This document shows positions 6,015-15,489 of a stretch of DNA of 64,000 nucleotides, one piece after another. How positions within the stretch are numbered: position 1 is the stretch's first letter; each line of letters opens with the position of its first letter. Made by a program: the position numbers and the translations under genes. Source of the stretch: an uncultured Flavobacteriaceae bacterium. Lineage in GTDB: Bacteria > Bacteroidota > Bacteroidia > Flavobacteriales > Flavobacteriaceae. Where the stretch lies: contig CANLWB010000013.1 of NCBI GenBank assembly GCA_947494695.1, positions 1-64,000 of the forward strand, written 5' to 3'. The notes beneath the pieces are model-generated. The model had not been told where the DNA came from. It worked only from the letters and a program-made list of their open reading frames with translations, and did no database searches.

Positions 6015-6662
6015 TTAATTTGATTTTGGAGATTTAGGTTTAGTATCACCAAGCTCTTTTTCAAGATGGTCTAAGTATAAAATACCGTTTAGATGATCGA
6101 TTTCATGTTGAAATATAACCGATGTAAAACCTTCAATAGTGTCGCTTTTATGAGTCTCTTCCATCGTGTCGTACACAATGGCTATAGATTGCGACCGGCT
6201 ATATAATGTTTCAGATCTGTTAGGGATAGAAAGGCAACCTTCCTTAACGGTTTGTTTGTCCTTAGAGTATGTAACTATTTTTGGATTTAAATAGACTTCA
6301 AAAGGAAAGCCTTCCTTATCAAAACGCTGTACCCAAATAATGTTTTTTAAAACTCCCACTTGCGGTGCAGCAATACCAACCCCCATAGACAAACTGTCTC
6401 TAACAGTGGCATATAAACGCTTTACAAAAGTTTGAAGCATGGCATTGTTAGCGTCTGGTTTAATATAACCGCTTTTTGTTCTAAGAAGGAGGGAGTCTTC
6501 CTTATTCGTTATTTTATAAATACGCATTGGAGTGGAGCTATCTGCATCTTTAATAAGATGAATTTCATTGGATGAAAAAAAGATATGCGCTCTCGACAGC
6601 TTAGTGCCAGAGCAACCCAAAATGACCAGAAATACCGAAATGGCTAAGATTATTTTTTTCAT
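6015..6662 (-). CDS. Peptide-deformylase-like lipoprotein
   Basis: A 215-residue protein with all three motifs of peptide deformylase: GVGIAAPQ (94-101), EGCLSIP (141-147) and QHEIDHLNG (185-193). The iron ligands (C143, H186, H190), Q101 and catalytic E187 are intact. Unusually it begins with a lipoprotein signal, MKKIILAIS to LGC with C17 as lipidation site, so the enzyme should sit outside the cytoplasm. Normal deformylase acts on nascent chains at the ribosome, so the natural substrate here is unclear: N-formyl peptides in the periplasm, or another amide. The stop is 6 bp from the rodA stop side, tail of the mre-rodA gene series on the same strand. Confidence 0.82.
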   Translation of the reverse strand: MKKIILAISVFLVILGCSGTKLSRAHIFFSSNEIHLIKDADSSTPMRIYKITNKEDSLLLRTKSGYIKPDANNAMLQTFVKRLYATVRDSLSMGVGIAAPQVGVLKNIIWVQRFDKEGFPFEVYLNPKIVTYSKDKQTVKEGCLSIPNRSETLYSRSQSIAIVYDTMEETHKSDTIEGFTSVIFQHEIDHLNGILYLDHLEKELGDTKPKSPKSN

Positions 6663-6668
6663 GAGAGT

Positions 6669-7940
6669 TTACCATTCATTAATTCTATTGGAGTCTAACT
6701 TTATAAAGATAAAAATTAAAATAGTAAACGCCCAAAGTCCAGATCCGCCATAGCTAAACAGAGGTAATGGTATTCCAATAGTTGGAATGAGCCCCATAAC
6801 CATGCCAATATTAATTAAGAAATGAATAAATATAATCGAAGCGACACCATAACCATACACTCTACTAAATTGTGATTTTTGTAATTCTGCTAAATGAAGA
6901 ATTCTTAATAATAATAATACAAACAAGATTACGACAAGGGCACACCCTAAGAAGCCCCATTCTTCGCCTACCGTACTAAAAATATAATCGGTGTGCTGTT
7001 CGGGTACAAATTTCCCGGTAGTACGGGTGCCTTCCATAAACCCTTTACCATTAAATCCGCCAGACCTAATTGCCTTTTCAGATTCATTTAGGTTATAAGC
7101 AAAGGTTTTTTTCATAGCTTCCAGTTTAGCCGGGTCTTTTTCAAGTCGCAACCAAAGGCTTATCCTGTCTTGTTGGTGTGGTGGCAAAACACTCTGGTAA
7201 AAGAATTTTACCGCAAACGATAAACCAATAGCTAGAGCTATAGCAAATAGAGATTGAAGTAAGGTGATTTTCTTTTTACTAATAACATAATATCCCAAAA
7301 TAAGAATACCGACAATAACCGATGCAATCGCCGGGCCAAATTTTAAGGCCAGTACCGAAATTACAATCACCGAAATACCTATGGTAAGGTAGTATTTTGG
7401 TAAGCCTTCTCGATACAATACAAAAAAGAAAGCACCATAAACAATCGTACTTCCTGTATCATTTTGTAACAGGACCAAAAGAGCTGGTAAAATGATGATG
7501 ATAAACGTTTGTATTTGATCTCTAAAGTTATTTATATTGGTATTTAGGTCACTAATTTGTTTGGCTACAGCCAATGCGGTAGCTGCTTTAGCAAACTCAC
7601 TGGGTTGTAATGTCATTCCTCCTATGGCATACCAGGATGTAGCCCCATTTACATTCTTACCAAATAGAAAAAGCCCTAGAAGCGATAATATGGAAAGCAT
7701 ATAAATAACACTGGAAAAACGTTCGTAAAACTTAGCATCAATGGCCAGTAAAAGAATAATTATAATGAAGGTGAAAATTATAAATACGAGTTGTTTTCCA
7801 TAGGAATTAGACAGGCTAAAATAGTCCATGCCTCCACCCGTATGTGAGGCCGACAAGATATTTACCCAACCAAACCCAACGATTAATAAAAACAGGATAA
7901 TGGTAATCCAATCAAACTTATATGATGTTTCTCTAATCAT
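6669..7940 (-). CDS. rodA: RodA, peptidoglycan glycosyltransferase of the elongasome
   Basis: A 423-residue SEDS-family membrane protein with about ten transmembrane helices. The SEDS signatures are visible: ATSWYAIGG and LQPSEFAK near residues 95-115, and the C-terminal block with IGIPLPLFSYGGSGL near 390-405. RodA polymerises lipid II glycan strands with PBP2 during lateral wall growth. It lies 4 bp downstream of the PBP2 gene, at the end of mreB-mreC-mreD-mrdA-rodA, the usual order in Bacteroidota. Length and motifs are normal. Confidence 0.96.
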   Translation of the reverse strand: MIRETSYKFDWITIILFLLIVGFGWVNILSASHTGGGMDYFSLSNSYGKQLVFIIFTFIIIILLLAIDAKFYERFSSVIYMLSILSLLGLFLFGKNVNGATSWYAIGGMTLQPSEFAKAATALAVAKQISDLNTNINNFRDQIQTFIIIILPALLVLLQNDTGSTIVYGAFFFVLYREGLPKYYLTIGISVIVISVLALKFGPAIASVIVGILILGYYVISKKKITLLQSLFAIALAIGLSFAVKFFYQSVLPPHQQDRISLWLRLEKDPAKLEAMKKTFAYNLNESEKAIRSGGFNGKGFMEGTRTTGKFVPEQHTDYIFSTVGEEWGFLGCALVVILFVLLLLRILHLAELQKSQFSRVYGYGVASIIFIHFLINIGMVMGLIPTIGIPLPLFSYGGSGLWAFTILIFIFIKLDSNRINEW

Positions 7941-7944
7941 GCAT

Positions 7945-9876
7945 CTATGGATTTTGCAATGCGCTCAATTGTCGCTTTAATCGCTTGTATTCAGACTCAT
8001 CCACGTATTGTAAAGTCGTTCCCTGGTTAATTCTAAAAGGCTCACCGGAATATGGTTTGGCATACTCGTTTTCAAGACTATGTCTTAGAATCCACTCCTC
8101 CAAATCTTTTCTCGTAATATGACCTTTAATATGCTTTTCTATAAGTAAACTGGCAATTTTACCCGCAAAGCGACTTCCCCAGTATCCGTTTTCAACAAAA
8201 ACAGCCAGTGCTATTTTAGGATTGTCTTTGGGCGCAAAGGCCACAAAAATGGAGTGATCGGTAAGTTGTGTTTTCAAACTGTCTATAATGGCAAAGTTCT
8301 CTACAGTTCCCGTTTTACCACATATATCTATGTCCTTTACTTGTAAAGAAGCTGCCGTACCTCTTTTATAAACTTGTAACATACCTTCGATTACAGGTTC
8401 GAAATGATCCTTGTCAATAGAGGTGTATTTTGGTTTTATAAACTTCTCTGGAATAGAATCTCCTTCAATAGACTTGATAATATGAGGTGTAAAATAATGT
8501 CCTCTGTTGGCAATAGCAGCTATCATATTAGCTAATTGAATAGGAGTTGTTGCAACTTCTCCCTGTCCTATAGCATTAGAAATGGTATATGTAGAATAAA
8601 ATGTTTTTGGGTAAACATGTTTGTAATAATTCCTATTCGGAATTCTTCCTTTGGCACCAACAAATAAATCATTGTTTAAATAGTTCCCCAATCCAAAACT
8701 CTTAGCATGCTTACTCCAGGTATCTATACCCGTTGAGGCATTACCTTCCTTGTCAAGAATTTTTCTATATGTCGTTGCAAAATAAGCATTACAGGATTCT
8801 TGTATCCCCGAGATTAAATTATTGCGCCTGCCAGGATAACAGTGGCATTTCATAAATCGGTTTCCATATTTATAACCTGCGTAGCAGGTAACGGCATCGG
8901 TTGGTGTTATAACGCCCTCCTGTAATCCAATAAGCGCATTCATTAATTTAAAAGGAGAGCCCGGTTCGTAAACACCTTTTAAACTTCTGTTAAAAAGAGG
9001 CTTCGATATGGAGTCCAGGAATAGTTTAGAGAAATTTTTAGAGCGTTCTCTTCCTACTAACAAGTTAGGGTCATAGGAAGGAGCTGCTACCATGGCCAGG
9101 ATGTCTCCAGAAGATGGTTCTATAGCAATAACACCACCGCGTTTGTTCTGCATGAGTAGCTCGCCATAGGCTTGCAGTTTAGCATCAATAGTGATTGTAA
9201 TATCTTTACCCTGTTCTGGGATCGTGTCAAACTCACCACCTTTATACGGGCCAATATTCCTGTTAAATCGATCCTTTTGTATAAATTTAATGCCTTTTAC
9301 ACCTCTTAATATATCTTCGTAAGACGCTTCAACACCTTGCTTCCCTTTTAAATCCCCCATTCTATAATAAGGGTTTTCTTTAATGTCTTTGTGGTTTACT
9401 TCTCCAATATCACCTAAAACGTTAGCACCAATAGTCGTTTGGTAATGTCGTAACGATCTTTTCTGAATATAGAACCCTTCGAATTTTCGCATTTTTTCCT
9501 GAAGTGCGGCATAATCCCCCTTAGATAAATGTGATAAAAAAACAGATGGTAATCTTGGTGAATATCGTCTAGCCCTGTGAAATGTCTTAAGAAATTGTTC
9601 CTTATCAATTTTTAGTAACGAACAAAACTCCATAGTGTCTAGAGGCTCTACTTCCCTTGGAATAACCATAACATCGTATGATGGCTGATTGGCAACTAGA
9701 AGCTCGCCATTTCTGTCGTAAACAAATCCGCGTTTCGGATAATCGTAGACCTTCCTAATGGCATTATCCTCAAACAAATTATGCTTATGCGAACTATATA
9801 TTTGAAGATAGAAGAGCCTCGATATAAACAGAAGACCAACCAGTATAATGGAAACGAAAAGTAATAATTGCCTCAT
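7945..9876 (-). CDS. mrdA: Penicillin-binding protein 2, elongation transpeptidase
   Basis: A 643-residue class B PBP. An N-terminal membrane anchor (residues 3-20) is followed by the dimerisation domain and the transpeptidase. Active-site motifs are SPFK (nucleophile serine, PGSPFKLMN), SNA (TISNAIGQGE) and KTG (CGKTGTVENF). It cross-links peptidoglycan together with RodA in the rod complex. The start overlaps the mreD stop by 4 bp (ATGA), which suggests translational coupling, and rodA follows 4 bp after its stop. A cysteine pair in KCHCYPGRR lies in the transpeptidase region. Confidence 0.96.
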   Translation of the reverse strand: MRQLLLFVSIILVGLLFISRLFYLQIYSSHKHNLFEDNAIRKVYDYPKRGFVYDRNGELLVANQPSYDVMVIPREVEPLDTMEFCSLLKIDKEQFLKTFHRARRYSPRLPSVFLSHLSKGDYAALQEKMRKFEGFYIQKRSLRHYQTTIGANVLGDIGEVNHKDIKENPYYRMGDLKGKQGVEASYEDILRGVKGIKFIQKDRFNRNIGPYKGGEFDTIPEQGKDITITIDAKLQAYGELLMQNKRGGVIAIEPSSGDILAMVAAPSYDPNLLVGRERSKNFSKLFLDSISKPLFNRSLKGVYEPGSPFKLMNALIGLQEGVITPTDAVTCYAGYKYGNRFMKCHCYPGRRNNLISGIQESCNAYFATTYRKILDKEGNASTGIDTWSKHAKSFGLGNYLNNDLFVGAKGRIPNRNYYKHVYPKTFYSTYTISNAIGQGEVATTPIQLANMIAAIANRGHYFTPHIIKSIEGDSIPEKFIKPKYTSIDKDHFEPVIEGMLQVYKRGTAASLQVKDIDICGKTGTVENFAIIDSLKTQLTDHSIFVAFAPKDNPKIALAVFVENGYWGSRFAGKIASLLIEKHIKGHITRKDLEEWILRHSLENEYAKPYSGEPFRINQGTTLQYVDESEYKRLKRQLSALQNP

Positions 9877-10379
9877 TTGGGTTTTCGACTAAAAATAATA
9901 GTAATGATAAAACTTAATAAAATAGTAAATATACCTGAGAATAACGTTTTTTTAAGCACTAAAAGTATTTTCGACATATTAAATAGTTCCAGGGAAAACA
10001 TGATAATATGATGAAGTATAACCAGTAAGGTGATGTAGGTGAGTTTGGAACCAAAATCTACTGCTCCAAATTTCACATTGTGATGCTCGTACATGGTTCC
10101 AAAAGAAAACTTTAAAATAACGGGTCTTACATAGGCAACAAATACGCAGGCCGCAGCATGAATTCCTCCCGTATCCAAAAACATATCAATAAACAACCCC
10201 AATAAAAAACTGGAAAGAATGATTAAAATTCGGTTACTTTTAGCCGGAAAAAAAGCAATAAAAATAATGTACGGGTAGGGATTTATATATCCCAAAAAAT
10301 TAACGTTGTTAAAGAGTAACACTTGTATTAATACTAATACAACAAACCGAATGGTATTTACAGATAACAAATTATTCAT
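9873..10379 (-). CDS. mreD: MreD, rod shape-determining membrane protein
   Basis: A 168-residue protein with about five transmembrane helices, matching MreD in size and topology. MreD is an inner-membrane partner of MreC and the PBP2-RodA complex. The sequence itself is poorly conserved, so the call leans on position: it overlaps mreC by 8 bp upstream and mrdA by 4 bp downstream. The motif GLFIDMFLDTGGIHAAA near residues 61-77 fits the family. Confidence 0.92.
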   Translation of the reverse strand: MNNLLSVNTIRFVVLVLIQVLLFNNVNFLGYINPYPYIIFIAFFPAKSNRILIILSSFLLGLFIDMFLDTGGIHAAACVFVAYVRPVILKFSFGTMYEHHNVKFGAVDFGSKLTYITLLVILHHIIMFSLELFNMSKILLVLKKTLFSGIFTILLSFIITIIFSRKPK

Positions 10380-11178
10380 CTAGTAATGTTGTAATTTCTG
10401 GTTTGTTAATGTTTTCAATAATGTAAACATGCTCCAGATTGGTCATATCATTAAAAAGTCTCACGTTAATCTCGTAATAATTCTCGGCAGCATCAAGCTT
10501 GTAATTTTCAACCAGACCAATAGGGACGTCTTTTGGAAATATAGAAGAACGTCCAGATGTTACAATAGTATCTCCAACAAGAACATTTGCGATTTTTGGA
10601 ATATCTGTAAGCTGCACTACAGCCGGATTTTTAGCATCCCAGTTTAAAGTACCATAGTGATCGGTCTTTTTTAATTGAGCACTAATGGAACTTGTTGTAT
10701 TTAATATAGATATTACAGTGGCATAGTTAGCACTAATTTTATCTATAATGCCTACAATACCTTCAGTCGTAATCACGCCAAAGTCCTGTTGTATACTGTC
10801 GTTGGTGCCTTTGTTAATTAATAGAATATTGTCGGATTTAGAAAAGCTATTTTTAATAATCTTGGCATTCGAAAAATAGTAGGCCTTATGAATACTATCT
10901 AAACTATTGGTCTCGGGGTCAACATTTAAGTTGTAGAGCATCGATTTTAAACGTCTGTTCTCGTCTACTAAAAGCTGGTTTTGCGATTTTAAACCGACGT
11001 ATTCACTAATATGATTCGCTGTATTGTAAACGCCTCCAGTTAAGAAGTTTGCAGAATTAATAAACTTACTTTTATGGTAGGAATGCGATTGAATGGTAAA
11101 TAGAATTGCGATACAAAACAGCAACAAGAACAACAAAAAGTTTTTGTTCCTTATTATGAAATTAATAATCTGCTGCAT
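10372..11178 (-). CDS. mreC: MreC, rod shape-determining protein
   Basis: A 268-residue protein with one N-terminal transmembrane helix (residues about 13-28). A coiled-coil around QNQLLVDENRRLKSM (65-80) follows, then the two beta-barrel domains of MreC, with GVVG-like GIVGIIDK and SGRSSIFPKDVPIG. MreC scaffolds the elongasome in the periplasm and links MreB filaments to PBP2. The gene is 17 bp downstream of mreB and overlaps mreD by 8 bp, so the operon is tightly coupled. Confidence 0.95.
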   Translation of the reverse strand: MQQIINFIIRNKNFLLFLLLFCIAILFTIQSHSYHKSKFINSANFLTGGVYNTANHISEYVGLKSQNQLLVDENRRLKSMLYNLNVDPETNSLDSIHKAYYFSNAKIIKNSFSKSDNILLINKGTNDSIQQDFGVITTEGIVGIIDKISANYATVISILNTTSSISAQLKKTDHYGTLNWDAKNPAVVQLTDIPKIANVLVGDTIVTSGRSSIFPKDVPIGLVENYKLDAAENYYEINVRLFNDMTNLEHVYIIENINKPEITTLLDE

Positions 11179-11195
11179 GGCTCCTTATTCTAACG

Positions 11196-12224
11196 CTATT
11201 TAATCAATACATTTTTGTATTTAGGTAGATTTTTAAGGGTTATACCAGTTCCTCGAACTACGGCTCTTAACGGATCTTCTGCAATATAAACCGGAAGGTC
11301 TGTTTTTTGAGAAAGACGTTTATCCAGGCCTCTAAGCATAGAACCTCCTCCGGCTAAATAAATACCAGTATTGTAGATGTCTGCTGCCAGTTCTGGTGGT
11401 GTTTGCGATAAGGTTTCCATAACGGCATCTTCAATTCTTAAGATGGACTTGTCTAAAGCTTTGGCTATTTCCCTATGCGAAATAGATACCTGTTTAGGTT
11501 TTCCGGTAAGCAAATCACGCCCCTGTACACTCATATCTTCTGGAGGTAATTCTAAATCTTCTGTAGCCGCTCCTATTTGAATCTTTATTTTTTCTGCAGT
11601 ACGCTCTCCAACATATAAGTTGTGCTGTGTACGCATGTAATACACAATATCGTTAGTAAATACATCTCCCGCAATTTTAACAGACTTGTCGCAAACAATA
11701 CCCCCTAGTGCGATCACCGCAATTTCTGTTGTACCTCCTCCTATATCTACAACCATATTGCCTTTAGGTTGCATAATATCTACACCAATACCAATAGCGG
11801 CTGCCATGGGCTCATGTATTAAGTATACTTCTTTACCATTTACACGTTCTGCACTCTCCTTTACCGCCCGCATTTCCACTTCTGTAATTCCTGAAGGAAT
11901 ACAAATAACCATACGAAGCGCCGGAGTAAAGAACTTCTTTTTTAAAGCAGGGATGTTTCTTATAAACATACTTATCATTTGCTCTGATGCGTCGAAGTCT
12001 GCAATAACGCCGTCCTTTAGCGGGCGAATGGTTTTTATGTTTTCATGAGTTTTCCCCTGCATTAAACTGGCTTCCTGACCAACGTGAGTTATTTTTCCCG
12101 TAACCCTATCCCGTGCCACAATAGAAGGTGAATCAACAACGACCTTGTCGTTATGAATAATAAGTGTATTTGCTGTACCCAAGTCTATCGCGATCTCTTC
12201 GGTTAGGAAGTCAAAAAAGCCCAT
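11196..12224 (-). CDS. mreB: MreB, actin-like cell-shape protein
   Basis: A 342-residue actin-fold ATPase. Phosphate-binding loop 1 is DLGTANTLI (residues 14-22). Phosphate 2 is near DIGGGTTEIAV (about 160-170), and the adenosine motif contains AGGGSMLRGLD near 290. MreB filaments under the membrane orient wall synthesis. It is the first gene of the operon that continues through mreC, mreD, mrdA and rodA. The 163-bp gap to purH upstream should hold the operon promoter, but I could not find a clean TAnnTTTG box there. Confidence 0.98.
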   Translation of the reverse strand: MGFFDFLTEEIAIDLGTANTLIIHNDKVVVDSPSIVARDRVTGKITHVGQEASLMQGKTHENIKTIRPLKDGVIADFDASEQMISMFIRNIPALKKKFFTPALRMVICIPSGITEVEMRAVKESAERVNGKEVYLIHEPMAAAIGIGVDIMQPKGNMVVDIGGGTTEIAVIALGGIVCDKSVKIAGDVFTNDIVYYMRTQHNLYVGERTAEKIKIQIGAATEDLELPPEDMSVQGRDLLTGKPKQVSISHREIAKALDKSILRIEDAVMETLSQTPPELAADIYNTGIYLAGGGSMLRGLDKRLSQKTDLPVYIAEDPLRAVVRGTGITLKNLPKYKNVLIK

Positions 12225-12387
12225 GTGCTATTAAAAATTTAAGTGATTTAAAAAACGAATTTCGTAAATGTAATAAAAGTTAATAAATATATAAGTTTTA
12301 AGACGATCCAAATTTTATTAAAAAATAGTATAAAGTTAATTATACGTTCTCAGGAGGTTTTTTAGATGCTTAAAAGTGAATTATCTT

Positions 12388-13920
12388 TTAGTGTTTGAAA
12401 TGACGCGTTCCGGTAAATACCATAGCAAGATCATTTTCGTTACAGTAATCGATACTTAATTGATCTTTTATGGAACCTCCAGGTTGAATAACAGCAGTAA
12501 TTCCCGCATTTTTAGCAATTTCAACACAATCAGGAAACGGGAAGAACGCATCGCTGGCCATAGCCGCACCGTTCAGGTCAAAATTAAAGGTTTTGGCTTT
12601 AAGTATGGCCTGATCTAAAGCATCAACACGACTGGTTTGCCCTGTACCACTGGCACATAACTGTTTATTTTTAGCAAGTACGATAGTATTCGATTTTGTG
12701 TGTTTACAAATTTTTGAAGCAAATATTAAATCGTCTATTTCACTAGGGCTTGGTGCAGAATTCGTTACATTATTTAAACCTTCAATCGTATCGGTAATCG
12801 TATTTCTATCTTGAACCAAGATACCATTTAAGCAACTTCTAACATGAGTTTCCGGGAATGGAATATCATGAAGCGCCAAAAGAATTCTATTTTTCTTTCC
12901 TTTTAGAATCGTTAAAGCGTCCTCAGAGAAAGATGGTGCAATAACAACTTCACAGAATAATTTATGAATGTCTTCTGCCGTAGCAGCATCAATTTCAGTG
13001 TTACTAATTAGAACGCCTCCAAAAGCAGATACCGGATCACCAGCTAAAGCATCTACATAGGCCTGGTGTAGAGAGTCACGCTGTGCTAAACCACAGGCAT
13101 TATTATGTTTTAATATCGCAAAGGTTGGTGCATCGTTTTTGAATTCGTTCATTAAATTTACAGCAGCGTCTACGTCTAGTAAGTTGTTGTAACTTAGCTC
13201 TTTTCCGTGAAGTTTAGTGAATAACTCATCGAAATCTCCAAAAAAGAATCCCTTTTGGTGCGGGTTTTCACCATATCGCAATACTTTGCCCTTGGTTTTG
13301 CTAATTTTTAATGCAGTCTCATCATTGTCCTGATTGAAATAGTTAAAAATAGCCGTATCGTAATTTGAAGAAACGTTAAAGGCTTTACCAGCAAAACGTT
13401 TTCTGTCTGCTTCAGAAATAGATCCGTTGTTTTTCGAAATCAGGTCTAAAAACTCAGCGTAATCGTCTACAGAAGACACACAGATAACATCGGCATAGTT
13501 TTTAGCAGCGGCACGAATTAAAGAAATACCACCAATATCTATTTTTTCAATTATATCCTGGTTACTTGCACCCGAAGCAACTGTTTTTTCAAACGGGTAT
13601 AAGTCAACAATAACTACATCTATTTGAGGAATATCATAGGCTTCTAACTCGGCAACGTCACCATCATGGCTTTGTCTGTTTAAGATGCCACCAAAAACTT
13701 TTGGGTGCAATGTTTTTACACGTCCACCAAGAATAGAAGGATAGGAGGTCACGTCTTCAACAGGAACTACATCTACGCCCAGATCGTTTATAAATTTCTG
13801 AGTACCACCAGTAGAATAGATCGTAACACCTTGTTCATCTAGCTTTTTTACAATAGGTTCTAATCCGTCTTTACTAAATACCGAGATTAACGCAGATTTA
13901 ATAGTTTTTTCGTTGCTCAT
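12388..13920 (-). CDS. purH: PurH, bifunctional AICAR transformylase/IMP cyclohydrolase
   Basis: A 510-residue protein of standard length. The N-terminal MGS-like cyclohydrolase domain includes ALISVFSKDGL, STGGTQKF and GGRVKTLHPKVFGG. The C-terminal AICARFT domain includes LRYGENPHQKG, LKHNNACG and the ending DYCNENDLAMVFTGTRHFKH. It catalyses the last two steps of purine synthesis, formylating AICAR and closing the ring to IMP. It stands alone on the minus strand with a likely promoter at 14012-14019. No purine riboswitch was seen in the 5' region. Confidence 0.98.
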   Translation of the reverse strand: MSNEKTIKSALISVFSKDGLEPIVKKLDEQGVTIYSTGGTQKFINDLGVDVVPVEDVTSYPSILGGRVKTLHPKVFGGILNRQSHDGDVAELEAYDIPQIDVVIVDLYPFEKTVASGASNQDIIEKIDIGGISLIRAAAKNYADVICVSSVDDYAEFLDLISKNNGSISEADRKRFAGKAFNVSSNYDTAIFNYFNQDNDETALKISKTKGKVLRYGENPHQKGFFFGDFDELFTKLHGKELSYNNLLDVDAAVNLMNEFKNDAPTFAILKHNNACGLAQRDSLHQAYVDALAGDPVSAFGGVLISNTEIDAATAEDIHKLFCEVVIAPSFSEDALTILKGKKNRILLALHDIPFPETHVRSCLNGILVQDRNTITDTIEGLNNVTNSAPSPSEIDDLIFASKICKHTKSNTIVLAKNKQLCASGTGQTSRVDALDQAILKAKTFNFDLNGAAMASDAFFPFPDCVEIAKNAGITAVIQPGGSIKDQLSIDYCNENDLAMVFTGTRHFKH

Positions 13921-14011
13921 TATAGTTGTTATCTTTTATTAAATCCTGCTTATGCAGGGTTGAAACTTTTGCTGTTTTTCAATATGTTATATCGAAATTT
14001 GTAATAAAATG

Positions 14012-14019
14012 CAAAAGTA
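14012..14019 (-). promoter_or_regulatory. purH promoter, -7 box
   Basis: The minus strand reads TACTTTTG, a match to the Bacteroidota -7 element TAnnTTTG, about 95 bp before the purH start. A convincing -33 TTG at the right distance is not visible. Confidence 0.4.
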
Positions 14020-14230
14020 ATTATTTCACACAAAAAAAAGGCCTAACTAGACTTAAAAAGAAGGTCTTTTTTTAACTAAAATGAGAAATTGTTAACAGGT
14101 TGAACTAAAACGTTAAGATATGAAACCCGAAACCTCTAAAAATAGGGTTCAAAATTCAAATTCCAAATATATCAAAACCCAAATTTTTTGAACTTGAAAT
14201 TCGTTTTGCGGAATTTTGGAATTTAAATTT

Positions 14231-14345
14231 TACTACTTACTACTTACTACTTACTACTTACTACTTACTACTTACTACTTACTACTTACTACTTACTACT
14301 TACTACTTCGTACTTGATACTCGATACTTGATACTCGATACTTGA
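14231..14345. repeat. Heptamer microsatellite, two phases
   Basis: From 14231 to 14308 the 7-bp unit TACTACT repeats about eleven times without a break. From 14311 to 14345 a 14-bp unit TACTTGATACTCGA repeats two and a half times; each half is a diverged copy of the same heptamer. The array lies between the stop of the GAF gene (14356) and the purH promoter region. Because 7 is not a multiple of 3 and the tract is perfect, slippage would be frequent, but no gene is read through it. The rest of 13921-14230 shows only AT-rich sequence and a short stem near 13948-13962. Confidence 0.95.
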
Positions 14346-14355
14346 ATTTTAGAAT

Positions 14356-14814
14356 TTAGTTTAAAATAGTTGCCACTTGAGCACAAACAAATTCTAAAAA
14401 TCGTTCGTCGGCCTCAGTAAATGGGTCAGGAGTATTGGAATCGATATCGATCTGGCCGATATTTTCACCGTTTACAAAAATTGGAATCACGATTTCTGCC
14501 TTCACAGTAATACTACAAGCTATATAATTATCCTGTGCCGAGACATCGGGCACAACAAAGTTTTTATTACTAATAGCTACCTGTCCGCAAATCCCCTTTC
14601 CAAAAGGAATTACCGTATGGTCTGTAGGTTCACCAACATATGGACCAATGTGCAATTCTTCTGTATTGCCATGTCTAAAATAGAATCCTACCCAGTTATA
14701 ATAGGCTATTTGAGCCTCAAGTAGCTCGCAAATACTAAAAAGGCGCTCGTCTACTGTTTTTTCGGTATTGGAAACAATAGTTTCAACTTGCGGTTTAAGG
14801 TCTTCAAAAATCAT
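14356..14814 (-). CDS. GAF-domain protein, free methionine-(R)-sulfoxide reductase-like
   Basis: A 152-residue single GAF domain. The region GKGICGQ (C76), DNYIAC (C100), and AEIVIPI followed by IGQIDIDS matches the fRMsr family, which reduces free methionine-R-sulfoxide using a sulfenic-acid cysteine and a resolving cysteine. Of the three cysteines of the E. coli and yeast enzymes, the equivalents of the first (C76) and the catalytic one (C100) are present; the middle one is not. The fold is therefore sure and the activity likely but unproven. A lone gene, with its own promoter candidate at 14832-14839, divergent from xrtF. Confidence 0.75.
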   Translation of the reverse strand: MIFEDLKPQVETIVSNTEKTVDERLFSICELLEAQIAYYNWVGFYFRHGNTEELHIGPYVGEPTDHTVIPFGKGICGQVAISNKNFVVPDVSAQDNYIACSITVKAEIVIPIFVNGENIGQIDIDSNTPDPFTEADERFLEFVCAQVATILN

Positions 14815-14831
14815 AAAATTAAAAGTTTTGG

Positions 14832-14839
14832 CAAAAATA
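14832..14839 (-). promoter_or_regulatory. Promoter -7 box for the GAF gene
   Basis: The minus strand reads TATTTTTG, fitting TAnnTTTG, 18 bp before the start codon at 14814. No clear -33 TTG is seen. Confidence 0.4.
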
Positions 14840-14937
14840 TTTAAAAAGACGTAATTTGAATATTAGGTTTTACATAATTTTAACTTAGTTCTTTGTAAAG
14901 ATGAAGTCTAACCGATAAATATCATATTTGTTATCTC

Positions 14938-15489
14938 ATGAAAGCACTTTTTGCAAAATACAAATCCGTTATACGCTTTATTTTAACCTTTTTATTGGTT
15001 TATGTGACGTTTTCGGTGTGCTATCATGTGTATTTAAATATTTCAGAGGATTCGAAATTTTACCCGGATTATATTACGAATTTGGTTGCCAGACAAAGTG
15101 AAACTCTGTTGAATGCTATTGGTTACGATACCAAATTAGAACCACATCCCAATGAGCCTTCTTTAAAAGTGATTTTAGAAGGACAGTATTTGGCCCGCGT
15201 TATTGAAGGCTGTAACTCTATTAGTGTTATTATTTTGTTCTTCTCTTTTATTATGGCATTTTCTGGGCGCCCTAAGACCACTTTTTTTTACATCCTTTCT
15301 GGAAGTGTTTTAATTTATGCTGCCAATATTATCCGAATAGTACTGTTATCCATATGGTTATACCACTACCCAGGACAAAAAGAACTACTACATACCGTTG
15401 TTTTTCCTGGGATTATTTATGGTTTTATGTTTTTGTTATGGATTTTTTGGGTGAATCGTTTTTCTAAGTTAAAACCAATGCATGACTAA
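14938..15489 (+). CDS. xrtF: Exosortase family protein XrtF
   Basis: A 183-residue polytopic membrane protein with the exosortase triad: C92 in EGCNSIS, R133 in NIIRIVLL and H152 in LLHTVVFPG. Exosortases are transpeptidases that cleave C-terminal sorting tails and hand the protein to the envelope. The XrtF type is confined to Bacteroidota. The next gene, overlapping by 8 bp, is its dedicated partner. No substrate with a sorting tail was recognised in the window. Confidence 0.92.
   Translation: MKALFAKYKSVIRFILTFLLVYVTFSVCYHVYLNISEDSKFYPDYITNLVARQSETLLNAIGYDTKLEPHPNEPSLKVILEGQYLARVIEGCNSISVIILFFSFIMAFSGRPKTTFFYILSGSVLIYAANIIRIVLLSIWLYHYPGQKELLHTVVFPGIIYGFMFLLWIFWVNRFSKLKPMHD

Noticed and set aside
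11686-12048. Long plus-strand frames inside mreB, groEL and topA
   Set aside because: They are antisense shadows of well-conserved genes with no family-like sequence or start signals.
13921-14230. Purine riboswitch before purH
   Set aside because: Only a short stem near 13948-13962 is seen; the conserved three-way junction loops are absent.
14231-14345. CRISPR array
   Set aside because: Repeats are 7-14 bp, contiguous and without spacers; no cas genes are near.
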